64,000 nucleotides of DNA from Oikopleura dioica (GCA_907165135.1 OU015567.1:9677001-9741000), one strand, 5' to 3'; shown: positions 11,868 to 24,729, counted from the first letter of the stretch. Numbers and translations: made by a program. The notes: generated from the letters alone by a model not told the origin.

Positions 11868-14800
11868 ATGTCGCTTTGGGACGCAGACGCAGCAGGAAAC
11901 GCTGCACAATGGCTTCGACTTCCGCAAGAGACCATGCTAGAGATTCAAAACCGCCCTTACTCGGGACGAAATGCCGTTTGGGTTCCAAACTCTGCTACTC
12001 AATACTGCAAGGGTGAAGTTATCGGCGACGGTAAAAAACCTGGACACAAGCTGGTCAAACGTGAAGATGGAAAAGAGAAGGAATACCACGAGGACCATAT
12101 CGAGTTCCAGAATCCTCCCAAATACGAGCTTCTTGAAGATCTCGCCAACTTGACCTACCTTTCAGAAGCATCAGTCGTTTACAACTTATCAGAGCGATAC
12201 ACGCGATTCATGATCTACACCTATTCCGGTCTTTTCTGCATCACCGTGAACCCTTACAAATGGCTGACTGTCTACGACAACCACGTCGTTGGAATTTACA
12301 AAGGAAAGAGGAAGTCGGAAATGCCCCCACATATCTTCGCCATTTCCGATAATGCTTACAACGACATGTTGCGAGAACGACACAACCAGTCTATGTTGAT
12401 CACTGGTGAGTCAGGCGCTGGTAAAACTGTCAACACCAAGCGAGTCATCCAATACTTCGCCGTCGTCGCCGCCCTCGGCCAATCTGCTAAAGGAAACGAA
12501 GATGGTGCACCAGCTCTCAAAGGAGGCGGAACCTTGGAAGATCAGATCGTCGCTGCTAACCCTGCTATGGAAGCATTTGGTAACGCCAAAACAACACGAA
12601 ACGATAACTCCTCCCGATTCGGTAAATTCATCCGAATCCACTTCGGTATGACTGGCAAGCTCGCTTCTGGAGACATCGACACGTATCTTCTCGAAAAATC
12701 TCGTGTCGTTTTCCAGCTCCCATCTGAGCGAGGCTTCCACGTCTTTTACCAGATCTGTTCTGGTGGCCGACCTGAGCTCAATGACATGACACTCACGACA
12801 ACGAATCCATACGATTACCATTTCTGTTCTATGGGAGAAATCAAAGTGAAGTCCATCAATGATGTTGAGGAACTCGAAGCAACTGATGGATCTTTCGATA
12901 TTCTCGGATTCGAGCCCGCAGAAAAATCTGGCATCTGGCAAGTCACAGCTGGTCTCATGCACTCTGGAAACATGAAATTCAAAAACAAGCAGCGAGAAGA
13001 GCAAGCTGAGGCTGACGGAACCGAAGCGTCTGAAAAGGCTGGCTTCATGTTCGGAATTTCTGGAGCCGAGTTTGTCAAGGCTCTTTGCTACCCGCGTGTG
13101 AAGGTCGGAGCTGACTTTGTCACCAAGGGCCAGACTGTTCCTCAAGTCGAGTATGGCCTTGGCGCCATCTGTAAAGCCGTCTTCGAGCGACTTTTCAACT
13201 GGATTGTGGCCACTGTCAACCGAGCCCTCTCCAATGAGTCACCACGAAACTTCTTCATCGGTATTTTGGATATTGCTGGATTTGAGATCTTCGACTTTAA
13301 CACCTTTGAGCAGCTCTGCATCAACTACACCAACGAAAAATTGCAACAATTTTTCAACCACCACATGTTTGTCTTGGAACAAGAAGAATACCGAAAGGAA
13401 GGTATTGAGTGGAGCATGATGGACTTTGGCATGGACTTGGCTGCAACCTTGGAACTCATTGAGCGACCATTGGGTATCATGTCCATTCTTGAAGAAGAAT
13501 GCATGTTCCCGAAGGCAACCGATATGACATTCAAGGAGAAGCTATACCAAACTCACATGGGCAAGAACGATAAGTTTGGCAAGGTCGTCAAGACAAAGCC
13601 AAAGGACAAGTCTGTTGAAGAGCCCCACTTTGAGATCCACCACTACGCCGGCACTGTCGGATACAACGTTACTGACTGGCTCCAGAAGAACAAGGATCCG
13701 TTGAACAATACCGTCGTCGAGCTTTTCAAGAAATCTTCGTCGAAGATCATGCAAGCTCTTTGGGCAGATTACGCAAGCCCCGATGAAGCTGCTAAGAAAT
13801 CTGCCGGAAAGGGAGGTAAACGTCAAAAGGGTGGTTCTTTCCAAACTGTGTCCGCTCTTCACCGAGAGTCGCTCAACCGACTTATGACCAACTTGAGGTC
13901 AACACAACCTCATTTTGTCCGCTGCATTGTGCCAAACGAGTGCAAGAAACCTGGAGAAATGGACTGGAATTTGGTCCTCCATCAGCTTCGATGCAATGGT
14001 GTCTTGGAAGGTATTCGTATCTGCCGAAAGGGTTTCCCCAGCAGAATTCAATACGACGAGTTTACTCAGCGTTATCTCATTCTTGCTCCATCTGTTGAGA
14101 AAGGAAACGGAGAATTCGCTGACCCTAAGAAAGCCGCTCAAAACGTTTTGGCCAGTCTTGCTGAATCGGGCAGTATGGATCAAGATAAATACCGACTTGG
14201 TCATACGAAGCTCTTCTTCCGAGCAGGAGCAATCGGTGACTTGGAAGATCTTAGAGACGAAAAGATCTCTTCAATCCTTACATCACTTCAGTGCTTCTTC
14301 CGATACAAGCTTGCTGCTATCAAATACAACGAGCTCGTTCGACGTCGAAATGCTATTGATCTGATTCAGACCAATATTCGATGCTTCCAGTACCTCAAAG
14401 ATTGGGAATGGATGAAGATCATGTTCAAGATCAAGCCTCTTATCTCTCAGGCCGAAGAAGGCAAGAAGCTCCAAGAACTCGAGAAGAACTATGCTGAATG
14501 CAAAGCCGCGCTCGAGAAGGAGACCAAACGACGAAAAGAACTTGAAGAAGCCCAAGTCTCCCTAGTTCAGGAGAAAAATGAGCTCGAGCAAAAAATGAAT
14601 GGCCAGCTTGCGCTTCTTGAAGATGCAGAAACAAGGTGCGAGGAACTCATTGAGCAAAAAATTGAGCTCGACGCAAAATGTCGCGATATGCAAGAAAAAC
14701 TCGAAGAGGAGGAAGAACTCAACAACGACCTTGTCGCTAAAAAGCGAAAACTTGAAGACGAATGCTCTGAGCTCAAGAAGGACATTGATGATCTAGAATT

Positions 14801-17752
14801 GACTCTTGCAAAGATCGAGAAAGAAAAACATGCCACCGAGAACAAGGTCAAGAACGTCACCGAGGAACTTACCTCCGTCGAAGAAACTATTTTGAAGCTT
14901 CAAAAAGAGAAAAAGGCTCTCCAAGAAGCTCAAAAGCAAACTCTTGCCGATCTGCAATCAGAAGAAGAAAAAGTTGGATCTCTTTCAAAAGCAAAAGGAA
15001 AGTTGGAAACTCAAGTTGACGATCTCGAAATCACACTCGAGGCCGAGAAGAAGAACCGAATGGATCTTGAGCGAGCCAAGCGAAAGTTGGAAGGCGACAT
15101 CCGTCTCACGCAGGAAAATGTGATGGATCTGGAGAACGACAAAGCAGGCGAAGAGGAAAAACTCAAAAAGTCTGAGTTTGATTTCTCGCAAATGAATGCA
15201 AAACTCGAAGACGAGCAGGCACTCTCTGGCCAGCTACACAAAAAAATCAAAGAGCTCCAGTCTCGTACTGAAGAAGTTGAAGAGGAGCTCGAGTCTGAGA
15301 GAGGTTCTCGCGCTAGATCCGAGAAAACTCGAACCGACCTTTCTCGAGAGCTCGAAGAACTCGCTGAGCGTCTTGAAGAAGCGGCAAGCAATACCCAGAC
15401 TGAAATTGAGGCCTCAAAGCGGCGTGAAGCTGAGATGGCCAAGATTCGAAGAGAGCTTGAAGAAGCTACACTCAACCATGAGGCAACTCTGAGCAACACC
15501 CGCAAAAAGCAGAGTGATCAAATCGGATCCCTCAATAACTCTATCGAACAGTTCTCCCGGCAGAAGCAGAAACTCGAAAAAGAAAAGTCTGAGATGAAGA
15601 TGGAAGTTGATGATCTTCAGCAAAACGTTGAGCAGCTCACTAAATCCAAGCTCAATTATGAGAAACAAAACCGCAATACTGAGGATCAAATAATGGAGTA
15701 CAAGCAAAAACTCGAAGAAGCTGACTCGACTCTCAACACATTGAACTCAAATAGAGCTAAAAACGCGAATGAGATCAATGAGCTCCGACGATTGATCGAG
15801 GAAAAAGAAGCCTCGTTCAACCAGATCCAACGCCAGAAAAACTCGTTGACCCAAACCAATGAAGAAATCAAGAGACAGCTTGATGAAGAAACGAAGTCTA
15901 AGAATGCCTTCTCTCATCAATTGCAACAGACAAAGCACGACATCGACATGCTTCGTGAACACTACGAAGAAGAACAAGAAGGCAAACAGGAAGTCCAGCG
16001 TAATCTTACCAAGAGCCAAGGTGAAGTCGTTTTCTGGCGCAACAAGTACGAAACTGATGCCATCCAGCGCACTGAGGAACTCGAAGAAGCGAAAAGAAGC
16101 TCGTCAACCGACTCCAGGAAGCTGAAGAGCAAATGGAAGCGGCTCAAGGACGATGTGGATCCTTGGACAAGACCAAGACCCGTCTCCAAGGCGAAGTTGA
16201 GGACTTGGGCTCTGATCTCGAGCGATCAAACGCTGCTGCTGTCCAGTTGGACAAGAAACAGCGAAACTTTGACAAACTCCTGGCTGAAACTAAACAAAAG
16301 CAAGAGGAACTTCAAGTTGAGCTCGAAGTTTCGCAGAAAGAAGCCCGAAATCAGCAATCTGAGCTTTTCACTCTCAAAAACTCTGTTGAAGAGTCCTGCG
16401 ATCAGCTTGAAGCCATCCGAAGAGAAAACAAAAACCTTGCTGAAGAAGTCGCCGAATGCCAAGAATCGCTTGCTGAAAGCGCCAAGACGATTCATGACTT
16501 GGAAAAATCAAAGCGAGAACTTGACTCTGTTCGATCAGAAATCCAGGCAACTCTTGAAGAATCCGAAAGCATCGTTGAAGCTGAGGAAGCAAAATGCCTC
16601 CGAGTTCAAGTTGAGCTCCAGCAGATCAAGCAGGAAATGGACCGAAAGCTCGCTGAAAAAGATGAAGAGATCGACAATAACCGACGAAACCACACTCGCG
16701 CTTTGGAACAGATTCAGGCCAGTCTTGACAATGAGATGCGAGCTAGAGGTGAAGCCGTTCGAAGCCGAAAGAAAATGGAATCAGATTTGAACGATCTTGA
16801 AGTTCAATGCCGCCATGTGCGAAAGCAAGCTGATGATGCCATCAAGCATGGCAAAGAACTTCTCAACAGCCAAAAAGAGCTCACCATTACCCTCGATGAC
16901 CACCAGAGAGGATCTGAGGACATCAAAGAGCAGAGTCAAGTTGCCGAACGTCGCGTCAATTTGATGACTGGCGAAATTGAAGAGCTTCGAGGAGGGCTTG
17001 ATCAAGCAGAGAGACAGCGAAAGCAAGCCGAAAATGACCTCATGGAAGCGAACGAGCGTGCAAACATGCTTCATACGCAAAACACAGCATTTATCAACCA
17101 AAAGCGAAAAATCGAGAACGAACTTGGAACCGTCCGAAATGAAGTCGAAGAAGCAATCACAGAAGCTCGATCTGCTGAAGAAGCGGCCAAGAAAGCACTC
17201 ACCACTGCTGCTCTTCTGGCTGAAGACCTCAAGAAAGAACAAGATACATCTCATCACATGGAGCGCATGAAGAAGAACCATGAAAACTCTGTCAAGGACC
17301 TCCAGCTCCGACTGGATGAAGCTGAGCAAGTTGCCCTGAAGGGCGGAAAGAAACAAGTCCAGAAACTTGAAGCGAAAATTCGCGAAGTTGAAGGCGAACT
17401 CGAATCTGAGCATCGCCGAAACGCTGAGCACACCAAGGTAAAAATTTTCTTCCTTGATTTCATCTAACCTAATTTTCAGGTTGTCCGAAAACTCGAGCGC
17501 AAATTGAAGGAATCTACCTACACCAACACTGAGAGCAAGAAGAATCTGACTCGAGTCACCGACCAAGCTGAGAAGCTCCAGGCAAAGGTTCGCAACTTCA
17601 AGAAGCAGTCTGAAGAGGCCACCGAAGCCGCGCAAATGTCAGCTTCTCGATATCGAAAGCTTCAACACGAGCTTGACGAAGCCGAGGAACGAGCTGAGCT
17701 CGCAGAAGCTGCTGTTGCCAAGGCTCGAAACCGACAGCGCGAACAGATCTAA
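11868..17752 (+). CDS. Muscle myosin heavy chain (class II), with 1-nt frameshift
   Basis: Two exons (11868-17437 and 17480-17752) encode a full-length conventional myosin of about 1947 residues after correction. Seen in order: SH3-like N-terminus, P-loop GESGAGKT near residue 180, switch [11 protein letters not shown], switch [12 protein letters not shown], relay and converter, a short IQ region, then a long heptad-repeat rod ending in the assembly-competent tail [10 protein letters not shown]. The motor hydrolyses ATP on actin and the rod forms thick filaments. Nearly the whole protein lies in one exon. At 16091-16100 the run GCGAAAAGAAG lacks one A relative to the family (EEAKKKL), shifting frame; the rod then continues perfectly in the new frame. 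This is probably a sequence error. Poly(A) signal AATAAA is at 17868-17873. Confidence 0.93.
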
Positions 17753-17949
17753 TGATTCTGCATACGATTTCTACTTTTTCTACAAGTACATGTTTCGGAA
17801 CACTCTACCACCTCACTTCTTCAAACCAAACTAACCGTTTTTATCCTTACTACCACCTCAATTCTTCAATAAATCAACTGATTATCAACAAAAAACTGAA
17901 GCACGATTAAATTAAATACAAAAGTTTATTATAAAAATACAATTGGTTA

Positions 17950-19073
17950 TTAATTGAAGGAGCCTCGAAGTCGCTCAAGCTCAAGAGTCTTGTCTTTCTC
18001 AGATTGTTTCAATTTTCTGACGGCGCCGTCGAGTGAGTTCATTCCTGATTGGTGGTGTTCCTGGAGTTGGCGCAAAGCAGTCAGAGCGGACAATGATTTC
18101 TTTGGTGCCACGTGGATGGGCTCTGACATTGCGTGCATCTGGCACTGCTGGTTCATATAACTAAAGATCTGTTTAGAAAATAGAGGCATTGCAAGGGCTT
18201 ACCTTCGTTCATTGATTGACTGTACCATGTCTTCGATCATCTCGAGCTCAAGTTTTGTTTCTTTCGTGTCTCGCTCGGCGGTTTCCAATCGCTGTCGAAG
18301 AACAGTGTTCGTTTTACGCAACTCGCTGTTTTCGATCGACAGATGATCGCGTTCCTCTTTAGTTGCTTGAAGCAACGTTTCAGCCTCCTTCAACTGGACT
18401 TGGAGATCATTGAGCATTGCCTTATGCTCTGAAAGATTTGTAAACCGAAGGTAGCAGTAGAAAGCTTACCAAAAAGCTGGTCAGCAAGACGATCAGCGCG
18501 CTGTCGCTCCTTGATTTCGCGCTGCTTCACATCATGAAGCTTGTTTATTCGCTCCTCGCACTGTCGCACAAGTGTCACTAATTTTTCATTTTCCTCCCGG
18601 AGAGTCTTTATTTCAGCATTTCGTTTGTTGACTCGATCTGTGGCAACTCTGAAAGTATGAATATTTATCCATTTTCCTCGTTGATTTCTTACCTTTGCTG
18701 AGATTTGTACATTTCGAGCTCCTGTTCAAGCTGTTCGTTTTGCCTTTTCCACCCTTGGATGACTTCCGAGAATCTCTAAAGTACATTATAATGATCCTGG
18801 TGTTAGCAAAAAAGGTACCTTTTCAGTCATAGTTCTTAGATCCTTGGCTCGATTGGCAAGACGAGTCTCGTCCGTGGTAAGCGCGCTAGGCACGGAAGAG
18901 CGTCGGTTGCAGCATTGCGAACTTGACGGAGCTGACGAGTCTGACTGACCGGCAGCTGAAGCCCGCGTTTTCAATTTCTTGATGGACTTTTCCAGCGCCT
19001 CGCAGTCGGCGGCAAAGGTCGAGTTGACCTCGTTGAACTGAGTTGACGTGGAGGGACGTACACTACGATTCAT
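17950..19073 (-). CDS. Coiled-coil protein, unrecognised
   Basis: Five minus-strand exons (18819-19073, 18693-18775, 18470-18648, 18203-18428, 17950-18160) sum to 954 nt, 317 residues. The first 85 residues are Ser/Thr-rich with one predicted helix; residues about 85 to 240 are a long charged coiled coil (for example EEERDHLSIENSELRKTNTVLRQRL-type heptads). A last segment contains SLSALTALRQLQEHH and a second short coil. There are no catalytic motifs or membrane segments. A cytoskeletal or centrosomal adaptor role is possible but only inferred from the coil. It is convergent with myosin, with 197 bp between stop codons. Confidence 0.75.
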
Positions 19074-20346
19074 CGTTCAACCAGGACTTTACCGCTTTGC
19101 TCCTTACCTCATGCTTGCGAATTAGAACTAACGAGTTTATCAACAAATTGTCAAATAAATACAGATGTTCTAGAAACTCTCGAAAATGTGAAAACCAAAA
19201 ATAGTTTTTTCGCTCAAGCGTTGATTTCAAACAATGCGCCATTTTCTGATTGTTTCTTATCTATTTTTAACGAGCTCGCCCCAATCTCAGGCCAACTCGT
19301 CTGTTATTTTGAGGAGTGGTTTTTGCTTGGGTTGAATATTGCAGATGATGCATGCAGACAAACAATGCACAGCTTGAGATGCGAAATGCGCTCGATGCTC
19401 CATGTGAATCTATTATTCCTTTGTTTCGAAATAGACCAGCTACCAGCAAAGGGTTGAATCAAAACCAACTCTTATTCTGTGTAGCAAACAAATAAGGAAG
19501 AAAAATGAATGTTTGGAGAAAGAGATACTCGGAAGATTATCGGAATGTTTATTACGAATCGCTTCTGAAAAGTAAGTTTATCAAGTAGAGACTTTACTGT
19601 AGAGTTGCGGTGCTATGATTACTGCCCATGACTTGAGAGTCTCAACTTCTCGAACTCAGATCCTGGCCAGATGAGATCTGGATTCTGCGGTCGGCCTCGC
19701 CCGGCCACCCAGTGGGAATTTGGCAATAAAGTTGTAGTGTCGATCGTAAGGAAGGAAATCTTGGATTTTATATAAAATGATTGCGCGAATCCTTTCCCAG
19801 CTCATTCAGACGTTATTCATTGACACATGGGCATTTAATGAATTCGCAGAGAATTTGGGATCCAGATTTTGGAATTCAAATGAGTTTTTTTTCGGAGAGA
19901 AATATTCCAGAGATTAAAATTTTGATTTTCATACATTACATGTATGATACATAACAATCAGACAACGGAGTTCTTATGAAATAAATTACCGCGAAACTCC
20001 TTCTGAAAGAGGTTAATTCCACGTCTGTCCAAATTCTTGGCGCAGGGGAAATTCATATCTCCCGCCAGATGGGGAACGGGGACGTTTAATTGGGCGACTT
20101 TCCTCGCCTCTGGCCAATGGGCGCGTACTGCAAATCTCACCGTTTTTCCTTTTCCCTCGCGCTCCTCCTTCGCCAAAAGAAAGAAAAACTCAACCGATCA
20201 TTTTTCGCGCTTCGGGAAGAAAATAAAAAATGAAGAGAATTTGCAGCTGCGTCGAATTATTATTTTGCTAAAGGAAAATAGTCGAGAAGAAACTTGGAAA
20301 ATAGCAAAAACGAAACGCGAAAAACGAAAAAGAGAATTGTTTAGAA
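19074..20346. other. Divergent intergenic region
   Basis: This 1.27-kb gap separates the minus-strand coiled-coil gene from katanin p80. Open frames of up to 89 codons have no family resemblance. A GC-richer patch near 19660-19730 stands out from AT-rich surroundings, but I could not match it to a tRNA or snRNA. It probably holds both promoters. Confidence 0.4.
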
Positions 20347-23300
20347 ATGAACGAAGATGGAATCACAAGAACGCAGTTTATCCCGCATTCAGCACCGATT
20401 TCTGCACTCAAATTTGGAAATGACGCTAGGTACGAGTCTTTACCATTCGTTTATACAGTATGTTCTTACAGTAAATGTCTGCTGGCGACATGTGGCGAGG
20501 ACAGGAAGTTGAAGATCTGGGATGTCTCAAGGGCGGGCCAAACAGCGGCACATTCCTTTGATCTGGTCTCGACTGGCTCCGGGCTCAATTTCAACTCAGA
20601 AGACTCGAAGGTGACCACCGGACTGCAAAACGGCACCATCAAACTTTGGGACTTAGAGAGCTGCAAGGACTTTCGCGTTTTAGCCGGACACAGAGCAGAG
20701 GTGAGCTTTTTTCTCCTTAGATTTTGGAAAGAGAACTGATTGATTAGGTGACTTATGTTGAGCATTATGAATATCACAAGTCAAACTATCTGGCTTCTGC
20801 TTCGATGGCAACCAGTGTTGGAAAAAACCCGCCCGCGAACCCCGCGGGGGCGGCGGGCGGGGGCTGCGGGCGCCCGCGCCCCCCGAACCCGCAAAAAATT
20901 TCGGATTTGGCCCCCGCGCCCGCCCGCGACCGCAAACAATTTCTGATTTGGCCCCGCGCCCGCCCGCGCCCGTACAAAATTTTTCAACCGCCCGGGGCCC
21001 CGGGCGTTGTTATAATTCTCTTCCCTCGCCTTGAATTGAGCTTGACGGCCCAAATGGCCAATTCCCCCTTTTCTCCCTCCTTGGTTTTTGAATTTAAGGG
21101 ATCCCCCTGTTTTTCAACTCTTTATCACAGGTCTCATAGCATGTAAACCTTACGACGAAAAACCAAAATTTCACCCGCCGACGACAATTGTGCCATATAT
21201 GGCACATGGACTTTAATGCCATCGTTTGACCAATAGAATTCCGAAAACCAAACCTTAACCCAAACCGAAACACAGCCCGAAACCTAAACTCGAACATGAA
21301 CCTAGTGTCAATCCCAGACTAGTGACCAAAAATGAATGAAATAGAGTAACCGAAGTGATCGAAGAGAGAAAAATGGGCGTTTAAAAGTTTTTGTGCCATA
21401 TATGGCACACTTGTCGTCGTAAGGTAAAGATTCCCTGTTTTATGAGAATCATTTTGATGTATCACACTATCCCTTAACAAACATCTTAACCCGAAATTTT
21501 GGCAAACGTAAAAATGCATATAAATAGTACTAAGCGTGAAAATCGCATTTTTTCCGCTTTTCAATGTAAATGAAAAAAAACAAAGATCTTTCGATAGCTT
21601 TGAATCAAAGGAAAAAGAATATGCACTAGAATTTCGTCTTAGCCCTGTTCCATGATTTTTGAATTTAAGGGGCTTGACGGCCCTTCGGGCCGTCTCAGCC
21701 CTGTTCCATGATTTTTGAATTTAAGGGGCTTGACGGCCCTTCGGGCCGTCTCAGCCCTGTTCCATGATTTTGAATTTAAGGGGCTTGACGGCCCTTCGGG
21801 CCGTCTCAGCCCTGTTCCATGATTTTTGAATTTAAGGGGCTTGACGGCCCTTCGGGCCGTCTCAGCCCTGTTCCATGATTTTTGAATTTAAGGGGCTTGA
21901 CGGCCCTTCGGGCCGTCTCAGCCCTGTTCCATGATTTTTGAATTTTAGGGCTTGACGGCCCTTCGGGCCGTCTCAGCCCTGTTCCATGATTTTTGAATTT
22001 AAGGGGCTTGACGGCCCTTCGGGCCGTCTCAGCCCTGTTCCATGATTTTTGAATTTAAGGGGCTTGGCTGGGAACTCTAAGTTGATCAATCTCAGTTTTG
22101 TCCCCAACCCCACCCACACCCATCGTTTGAAAAATTCAAATTATCTTAGTTTATCACTCTATTATGGTTTTTATCAAAAATTATTTTTTTTATTTGCTGA
22201 TTTCTGAACCCGCGGGGCTTGCGGGCGCGAGGGTTACGGGCGCCCTCAACCCCCCGGGCGCCCGCGGGCGCGAAAATCTGCGGGGCCCCCGCCCGCGCCC
22301 GCCCGGCCCCGCACGAAATTTTTGAGTTGGCCCCCGCGCCCGCCCGGACCCGCAGGAAATTTAGGAATCGGCCCCCGCGCCCGCCCGCAACCGCGGAAAA
22401 TTTTGAAATCGGCCCCCGCGCCCGCCCGCGCCCGCGGGAAATGTTGCGGGTTTTCCAACACTGATGGCAACTGATATCAAAATGTGGGATATAAGAAAGA
22501 GAGGCGTTTTACTGACGTATGGGGAGCACCAAGCTGCGGTTTCCTGTATAAGATTCAGGTACAAGTCGACTTTAATTCATAAATACTCTTGCTAGTGATT
22601 TGTCAGTGGCCTAATTTTGTCCTTTTTAGTCCAGATGGCCGAAGCATGGTTTCAAGCGACCGAGATGGAATCCTAAAGGTCTGGGATCTGCGAAGCGGGA
22701 AATCGGTGGTGACCAAGTCTGACGCAGCGGGGGAGATAACGGATCTCCAATTCCACCCCTCGGAAATGCTCTTCGCCGCGTCCAGCCAGGTAGAAACAAT
22801 TTCATTCTTTTTCGCTGAGTTTCGTTTCACGCTCAAGTGGGGATCCTCCTAAATACGCTCCTAATTGATAATTTGCTCTCACGTTGTTTTTATAAACCGT
22901 CCGTTATCAGATCTTTGGCCACCTGTTGCTTGAAATTCAATTAATTGAAAGCCGGATGGATATTTTCTTTATCAATTTGGATTTCGCTCTTATCCCTTTT
23001 CATTGATTTTTAAAATTCAGGATGGCCGTTGTTATTTCTACGACTTCGAAAGTTATCAGCTAGTGTCCGTTACTGAGAAAAGCACGAATATTCCGAGCGC
23101 AATTCGATTTTCCTTCGCTGGAGATGTCCTGACCGCGCTGATGGGGGATATTCTTGCAGAGTTTGCCTGGGAACCTGAAGCCAAAAGAACAAAAGCGATT
23201 CACATAAATAATGGAAAGAAGGGCGATCTCATATTGTCGCAGAATAAAGCAATAGCTACTGGCATAAAGGTCTGTCTCCCTGCTTTCCGTTCAGTTTAAC

Positions 23301-24496
23301 CCGATTTTGCAGGAGAAAAATCAGCTGATAGTAAGTGTGGTCGACTCCTCTAAAATCTCGACGAAGCCACGAGCGCGAAAACAACCATCTTCCACGCCGA
23401 AGCAAGTGAAAGCAAACGTCTCCCTTCCAGATCCGAACATAAGCTTGATTTCCGACAGGCCCCGAAACGGCATCCGAGCAAATGCGAACCAGAACAACTC
23501 AACTAAGGAAACGAACGTTTCCCTTCCGGCCAATGCGTACAGCGATGCCTTTTCCTCGGTTCATAAAATTCCTCGCTCGCCGAGAGGTGTAAAAGGTGCC
23601 TAAAATCGATCCGTAAAATCTTCATCGAGCAAAAATTTGTAGCGCCATCAAAACCGAGAGCCCGGGAAGTCAAAGCGGATTTCATGAGCAAAATGAAGCA
23701 AAAGAATGAAAACGACATTCCAGTAGAGATCCACGTAACCCCGGCTCCTGTTGTAAAATCAAAGAGACCACTAGCGATGGTGAAGCCGAATAACTCGATG
23801 GAAATTGACCCGGGCATGCTGGCAAGCCCAGTTTCTCCACAAGTTCAAAAGAATCTGCCCAAGCCTAATAGCATCTTGAGCCTTTTACAACAATCAGTAG
23901 AGGTGAAGAAAGTATTGAAAAATCGACAAGTGGTTCTTGAAGATTGCACAAGGCAACATACGATGGGTAAATTTTGAATCCAAAATTAGAATTTTATAAT
24001 TTTCAGTCGGAGCGCTACGAAAAAGCTACCGAGATCGAGGGGTTATGTACGATTTACTGAGCAATCTTCTATCGATGCCAGATGCGTGGACGCTTGAGTT
24101 GGCAGTGGAAGCAGCGCAAGTAGCATCGCTCCTCGCTCAGTCTTCAGAGGTTCATCATCAAAAGCTCTCTTCCACGGCGCTCAAGCATATCCTCACGCAC
24201 TTCAGACAGACAATAGAACACAGTATCAGTGGCCCCGTAAGTCAAACATAATTTGTTCCTCATTTACCCTTCATAAATGTCATAGATAGTCTTTCATGAT
24301 ATCATGATCAAGTGGGAGTAACAAATTTTTATAGCACGGGATCGGGGTCGACCTTTCAGCAGAGCAACGTCAGCAACGCTCGAAGGAAATTCTCCGCCTG
24401 GTAGACGAGACTCGCAATACATTCCAATCCTCTTCACAGAACGCTACCACATTGAAGGAGATCGATTTCCTCATGCGAAACTTCCAGATTTCCTGA
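20347..24496 (+). CDS. KATNB1: Katanin p80 regulatory subunit, exon 3 split by a transposon
   Basis: Nine exons (20347-20429, 20472-20700, 20748-20812 plus 22472-22558, 22630-22789, 23021-23269, 23313-23586, 23643-23966, 24007-24236, 24335-24496) sum to 1863 nt, 620 residues, if the insertion and one target-site copy are ignored. The N-terminal WD40 propeller is clear (LATCGEDRKLKIWD, VSSDRDGILKVWD), followed by a basic linker and the C-terminal con80 domain that binds the p60 severing ATPase. The complex severs microtubules. A 1651-bp hAT-like element lies within exon 3, between two codons of a WD repeat. As read, the gene is interrupted unless the element is removed from the RNA by non-GT-AG splicing or is absent on other haplotypes. 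Confidence 0.88.
20805..20812. repeat. Target-site duplication, left copy
   Basis: ATGGCAAC directly precedes the terminal inverted repeat. The same 8 bp recurs at 22464-22471. Eight-base duplications are typical of the hAT superfamily. Confidence 0.9.
20813..22463. mobile_element. hAT-like non-autonomous DNA element
   Basis: The element is 1651 bp. Its ends are inverted repeats starting CAGTGTTGG (left 20813, right end reads CCAACACTG at 22463) and extending into CCCGC. Both subterminal regions (about 20828-21000 and 22205-22450) consist of GC-rich degenerate units of about 45 bp, GGCCCCCGCGCCCGCCCG followed by an AAATTT-containing spacer, in the same orientation at both ends. The middle holds a 56-bp tandem array and two copies of the palindrome TGTGCCATATATGGCACA (near 21190 and 21393) in an inverted arrangement. 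No transposase frame is present. The 8-bp duplication and the ends point to hAT; mobilisation would need an autonomous partner elsewhere. Confidence 0.88.
21632..22066. repeat. 56-bp tandem repeat array, about eight copies
   Basis: Near-identical 56-bp units beginning CAGCCCTGTTCCATGATTTT and ending with the palindrome GACGGCCCTTCGGGCCGTC are repeated head to tail. One unit lacks a T and another lacks the GG, so copies are slightly diverged. Two more diverged relatives lie upstream near 21035 and 21090. The array is part of the mobile element. There are no variable spacers. Confidence 0.92.
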
Positions 24497-24729
24497 TTCC
24501 ACTTCTTCAAACATTCTATCAAGTCACCAACGTCACTTTTGCTTCACTACCCTAGATTTTGACAGCTTTATATTTTCACCAATTCAACAAGTTCATTTTC
24601 AACCAGTTTCAATCCTTTCAAAAAGTAAAAAATGCTATCCTTCTGTAAATTCTGTTTTTTTCGCAAACATTAGCCTGTCGGATAAATCCCATATAGTCTG
24701 ACATTTCTTTCAACCTTCTATCTTTTTAG

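Noticed and set aside
19600-19745. GC-rich patch as a tRNA or snRNA gene
   Set aside because: No cloverleaf, no A and B boxes at proper spacing, no match to U1-U6 features from memory.
20781-21053. Gly/Arg/Ala-rich frames in the GC-rich element ends
   Set aside because: Produced by GC repeats in all frames; no protein signature.
21632-22066. Tandem 56-bp array resembling a CRISPR array
   Set aside because: Units are contiguous with no variable spacers, and the host is eukaryotic; it is a minisatellite inside a transposon.
20805-22471. AG-AC type intron spanning the katanin insertion
   Set aside because: An intron starting AG after ATGGCAACC and ending at GGCAAC would leave one extra base and an immediate stop, so it does not restore the exon.
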